From Candidatus Sysuiplasma superficiale (GTDB taxonomy: Archaea > Thermoplasmatota > Thermoplasmata > Sysuiplasmatales > Sysuiplasmataceae): DNA of 64,000 nt. The stretch's first letter is position 1. The number at the start of each line of letters is the position of its first letter. Below are positions 61,184 to 64,000 of the stretch, piece by piece. The notes under the pieces are model-generated. The model did not search any database and was not told the origin of the DNA. It worked only from the letters and a program-made list of their open reading frames with translations. The DNA is taken from NCBI GenBank assembly GCA_019720975.1, contig JAGVSJ010000004.1, positions 27,066-91,065 of the forward strand, written 5' to 3'. Made by a program: the position numbers and the translations under genes.

Positions 61184-61196
61184 AAAGTTTAATTGC
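61184..61196 (+). promoter_or_regulatory. TATA box of the coiled-coil gene
   Basis: CAAAAGTTTAATTGC is centred about 30 bases before the ATG at 61221, consistent with a leaderless transcript. Confidence 0.45.
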
Positions 61197-61220
61197 GCAT
61201 GAAATCATAGTCGTATTCAA

Positions 61221-62450
61221 ATGCAGGGAATAGACACAGCATTCAGCCTGACTGAACTCGAAAGGCTGCAGAAGAGAATAGAGACAAAACTGAGAGAGAC
61301 GCAGAGCAGCTCTGCGTCCGGAGAAAGCATCGAAAGTCTGCAGAAACGTGCCGTAATGCAGCTGCAGCAATTTTACAAACTCCTTCTCAGTGATTATTCA
61401 CCAACACAGTTCAAGGAGATGCATTCATTCCTCAAAGCCAACGGCTTTCCCGAGCTGAGAGACGCACTGAGAATGAAACCGGCGAAAATGGCTGAAAGAC
61501 TCAAAGAACCTGTTGAAAGGCTGGAGTGTGAAGAACAGAGGAAGAGGCAGCTTGCCTTTCATGTGTCAAGAATCGAGGAAACTGTCAGGGAACTTGATGA
61601 AGAGATATTCAATTACTCCAGATTTTCAAAGAAGGAAATGAAACTTATTGACGAGCTGGAGGACATAAATTCACGAATAGGCGAGATACTTTCGCTGAGG
61701 GATAAAATTTCTGATCTGCAGGTCAGGAGGGAGAAATTACTTGCGAGGGTGCCGGCACCGGAAGGATTGCTTGATGTTCACAGCATGGTGAGAGAACGCC
61801 TGGAGTCAAAGAAGAAGGAACTTGTCGAGGAGAGGGATGAAATACAGAGTGAACTCGGTTCTCTGAACAATGATGAGACGGCAGCAATGGAGAACTTAAG
61901 GCTCTTCCTCCATTCGTCCGCAGCACTTATGGATCCTGTTGTCAAAATACTTCCCAGGATCAGGTTTCTGACAAGCAGCGTCGTGAAATCATCCAACACC
62001 GAGATCACAGAATGGGACGTCGGTGTGGCACTTCAGAATCTCAAGAAGATCTACAACACTCTGGACGACGATGATCCTGTCAGAATCATAGGGCCGGAAA
62101 GATCTGAACAGGCACTGCAATACATACTGGATCACCCGGAGGCTGTTTCCGACTATAACAGGGTGCTCGGGATAAGATCGAGGAAGGAAGCGTTGAAAGA
62201 GAGGCTCGTGAAGATCGAAGAAAGGATCGCAGAATTACAGAGTCCTGAAGCGGAGAATGCCGAACTGTCGGTTGTGAACCGTGAAGTGGAGAAGAATATT
62301 TCCATGCTAAGACAGACGGATGAGGATCTCGATTCATGCAGAAATGAACTCACTGAACATTTCCAGAGGCTGAAGGAAGTGGATGGATTTGACTCCGTCA
62401 CCAGCCTTTCAGAGGAAGTGGACAGGATGATAAAGAAACTGCAGCCATGA
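61221..62450 (+). CDS. Long coiled-coil protein of unknown function
   Basis: The protein has 409 residues, soluble, with heptad-rich helices at about residues 8-35, 95-215 and 310-400. A short globular middle (about 225-300) contains SSAALMDPVVKILPRIRFLTSS and IRIIGPERSEQALQYILDHPE. The layout, two coiled-coil arms around a compact centre, is like structural or chromosome-associated proteins, but Walker motifs are absent. No family is recognised. It converges on the MFS gene with six bases between stops. Confidence 0.8.
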   Translation: MQGIDTAFSLTELERLQKRIETKLRETQSSSASGESIESLQKRAVMQLQQFYKLLLSDYSPTQFKEMHSFLKANGFPELRDALRMKPAKMAERLKEPVERLECEEQRKRQLAFHVSRIEETVRELDEEIFNYSRFSKKEMKLIDELEDINSRIGEILSLRDKISDLQVRREKLLARVPAPEGLLDVHSMVRERLESKKKELVEERDEIQSELGSLNNDETAAMENLRLFLHSSAALMDPVVKILPRIRFLTSSVVKSSNTEITEWDVGVALQNLKKIYNTLDDDDPVRIIGPERSEQALQYILDHPEAVSDYNRVLGIRSRKEALKERLVKIEERIAELQSPEAENAELSVVNREVEKNISMLRQTDEDLDSCRNELTEHFQRLKEVDGFDSVTSLSEEVDRMIKKLQP

Positions 62451-62456
62451 CAGGTT

Positions 62457-63848
62457 CTACCCGAATCCCAGAAGTGACCTCAGAACAGCCAGTGTCTTTC
62501 TCCTCGAGCCTGTGCGTCCTGTACCTGTCTGCATTCCAGCTGAACTCACATTGAGTGCAGAAAGGAAAATCAGGCCTGAAACAATCCATGCCGATGCCAT
62601 CAGAAAATCCATGGCATATCCGTAAATCTCGGTGACGAAGCCTGCAACTATTGAGCCAAGTATTGAACCTACTCCCATAGATGAATTGTACAGGCCTATT
62701 GCCTCGCCTCTTGTGTGCGGTCCCGCCATACGTGCCACAATCGACTGCCCGGTGACGCTGATAACGGCCCAGCAGAATCCCATAAGGGCGTTTAGCACAA
62801 TCATGGAAAGCAAAACCTCCATCCCTGAACTGAGAACAAGAGGAAGGATGAAGAACAGGGGGATGAGGATTATTCTGGAAAGCAGTGCAAAGGACTGGAC
62901 TGACTTCTCGCTCAGAATGGAGCAGAATCTCGAAACGCTCCCGTACGTAATGGTGGATGCCACCGAACTTGCAATATAGACAGTGAAAACGTATGATTCG
63001 GTTATGCCGAAACGTCTGCCAAGGAAATCTGCGAGATAGTTGGGAAATACAACGTAAAATGAAGTGAAACCTGTCGAAATGAGAATTGTGACAAGAAAAT
63101 AGAACCATATCCTCCTTCCAAGCTCACCCCGCCCTTCGCCTGAAGGGCCCACAAGCTTTACAAATGAAGTGACTCTGGACGGAAGATACTTTGCCCTCTC
63201 ATTGACCCTGAGAGGTATTTCCGCGATGGAATTTCTGTGGATATGGGCGTGGTGCTTCCTCCTTTCTGACGGGGCCTCCCTTATCATTACGGATGCAAGT
63301 ACAGTACTGGCAAATGCCATTAATCCGACGAATATGAAGAACAGCCTCATGTAAGTGGAATTGGGAGGGAACAGCTCAAACCACAACGCGCCCATAATAA
63401 GACCGGAAAGGTAGCCTGCACCGCCCAGTTTGCTGAACTTGCCGAGCAATGACGACCACATTTCCTTCGGTGTCTGCTCGATCAGAAGTGCAGTACCTGC
63501 GGGAGCACTTGCTGTGAACAGAAGACCCAGCAGAAAGTTCGCTATGAAGAATGCAGTGAAGTCCAGGCTTGCTGCCATGACAAACATCGAGAGTGCAAGC
63601 CCTGCAAACCCCTCGATGACGAACAGTTTTCTCAGATGCAGATGGTCCGAGAGATTGCCCCAGACTATATAGGCCGGTATTGACGCAATCGAGGTAGCTG
63701 CCGTGACAAGCCCCACCTGTATCACATTTCCGGAGAATGCGATCACGACGAAAAGGGGAATCAGCGGAGCTGTCCCTCCGTTAGGCACGTTTGAAAGGAA
63801 GAATGAATAGAACCACCTGTACTGCTTAGAGGCTGAGCTCAAGTGCAC
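62457..63848 (-). CDS. Major facilitator superfamily transporter
   Basis: The protein has 463 residues with about twelve hydrophobic helices. The loop after helix 2 has WGNLSDHLHLRK, a relaxed MFS motif, and the loop between halves is long and basic (SERRKHHAHIHRN, then RVNERAKYLPSRV). A GFVTEIYGY segment follows helix 11. The C-terminus ends in a Gly/Arg-rich tail (TGTGRTGSRRKT). A TATA element about 35 bases upstream of the ATG supports the start. The substrate is unknown. Confidence 0.9.
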   Translation of the reverse strand: MHLSSASKQYRWFYSFFLSNVPNGGTAPLIPLFVVIAFSGNVIQVGLVTAATSIASIPAYIVWGNLSDHLHLRKLFVIEGFAGLALSMFVMAASLDFTAFFIANFLLGLLFTASAPAGTALLIEQTPKEMWSSLLGKFSKLGGAGYLSGLIMGALWFELFPPNSTYMRLFFIFVGLMAFASTVLASVMIREAPSERRKHHAHIHRNSIAEIPLRVNERAKYLPSRVTSFVKLVGPSGEGRGELGRRIWFYFLVTILISTGFTSFYVVFPNYLADFLGRRFGITESYVFTVYIASSVASTITYGSVSRFCSILSEKSVQSFALLSRIILIPLFFILPLVLSSGMEVLLSMIVLNALMGFCWAVISVTGQSIVARMAGPHTRGEAIGLYNSSMGVGSILGSIVAGFVTEIYGYAMDFLMASAWIVSGLIFLSALNVSSAGMQTGTGRTGSRRKTLAVLRSLLGFG

Positions 63849-63875
63849 CCATCCGTCTGACGCTCACTGCCACTT

Positions 63876-64000
63876 CAATATTTATCTCTATCCATTACTC
63901 CGTCAGCGGTCTTGTGCATAAACTCATGATATGGCAGCTCTTGCGAGCTGCCTGACATTCCGGTAATCCTTCTTTCAAGCACTCCGCTTCTCCTGCTCAC
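63876..64000 (-). CDS. C-terminal end of a gene entering from the right edge (tentative)
   Basis: An open frame of 41 codons enters from the window edge and ends at a TGA (63876-63878), finishing HKTADGVMDRDKY. It has no domain. Inside it, GGCAGCTC-TTGC-GAGCTGCC (63933-63952) is a perfect eight-base inverted repeat. It may be the tail of a real gene or chance. Confidence 0.35.
63879..63890 (-). promoter_or_regulatory. TATA box of the right-end MFS gene
   Basis: The minus strand reads AGAGATAAATATTG, about 31-42 bases upstream of the ATG at 63848. It overlaps the apparent stop of the truncated frame that enters from the right edge. Confidence 0.4.

Noticed and set aside
1..64000. CRISPR array or defence island
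   Set aside because: No regularly spaced repeats and no cas genes; the two methyltransferases have no restriction partner.

Overview
The window reads as the genome of a Thermoplasmata-like archaeon (Thermoplasmatota). The archaeal markers are class I HMG-CoA reductase, deoxyhypusine synthase, fibrillarin-like rRNA methyltransferase, archaeal PheT, archaeal phosphopantetheine adenylyltransferase, a type-A-like RNase P RNA, an intron-containing tRNA, and TATA boxes about 26 bases upstream of leaderless starts. Glycerate 2-kinase, adenosylcobalamin-dependent ribonucleotide reductase and core-type MetE fit a heterotroph of that group. The exact taxon cannot be fixed from the sequence alone.

Layout. 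1-2.5 kb: a membrane protein cut by the left edge, a solitary DNA methyltransferase and a probable IS256-type transposase remnant, ending at tRNA-Ile. 2.5-15.9 kb: dense housekeeping genes, including HMG-CoA reductase/glycerate kinase, proC, pheT with an overlapping tRNA-Ser, a PPAT-DUF84 fusion, deoxyhypusine synthase, a GAF protein, a glycosyltransferase, a JAMM protease/NAD kinase/inositol phosphatase operon, and fibrillarin. 15.9-19.3 kb: tetrapyrrole operon hemB-hemC-cobA-hemD. 19.3-34.2 kb: LarE, class II RNR, SAM hydrolase, RidA, Lrp regulator, M48 protease, tandem-ACT protein, IscA, an alcohol dehydrogenase, thioredoxin reductase, a degenerate sensor kinase, an MFS carrier and an AIR-synthase-like protein. 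34.2-43.0 kb: unknown proteins, a MetE catalytic/non-catalytic pair, threonine metabolism (ilvA, kbl, tdh), RNase P RNA and tRNA-Leu(GAG).

43.4-59.3 kb is the accessory part of the window. It is a carbohydrate island with an ABC importer (two permeases, one ATPase, and a binding protein on the other strand), two zinc-type sugar dehydrogenases, two SDRs, a Gfo/Idh/MocA oxidoreductase, an SMP-30 lactonase, a PfkB kinase, a 3-hexulose-6-phosphate synthase/keto-gulonate-phosphate decarboxylase family enzyme, a TIM-barrel isomerase and a LutA/LutB-like iron-sulfur pair. The translationally coupled trio dehydrogenase-decarboxylase-isomerase suggests oxidation and decarboxylation of an imported sugar or sugar acid to a pentulose. 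This is inference; the substrate is unknown. The last 4.7 kb holds two unfamiliar proteins, a Cys-rich CWC protein, tRNA-Leu(CAG) and a second MFS carrier.

Recurring features are 3'-overlapping convergent genes, leaderless transcripts, two TATA elements that appear to serve divergent genes, and two genes (hemC and the tandem-ACT protein) with no canonical start codon where homology requires one.
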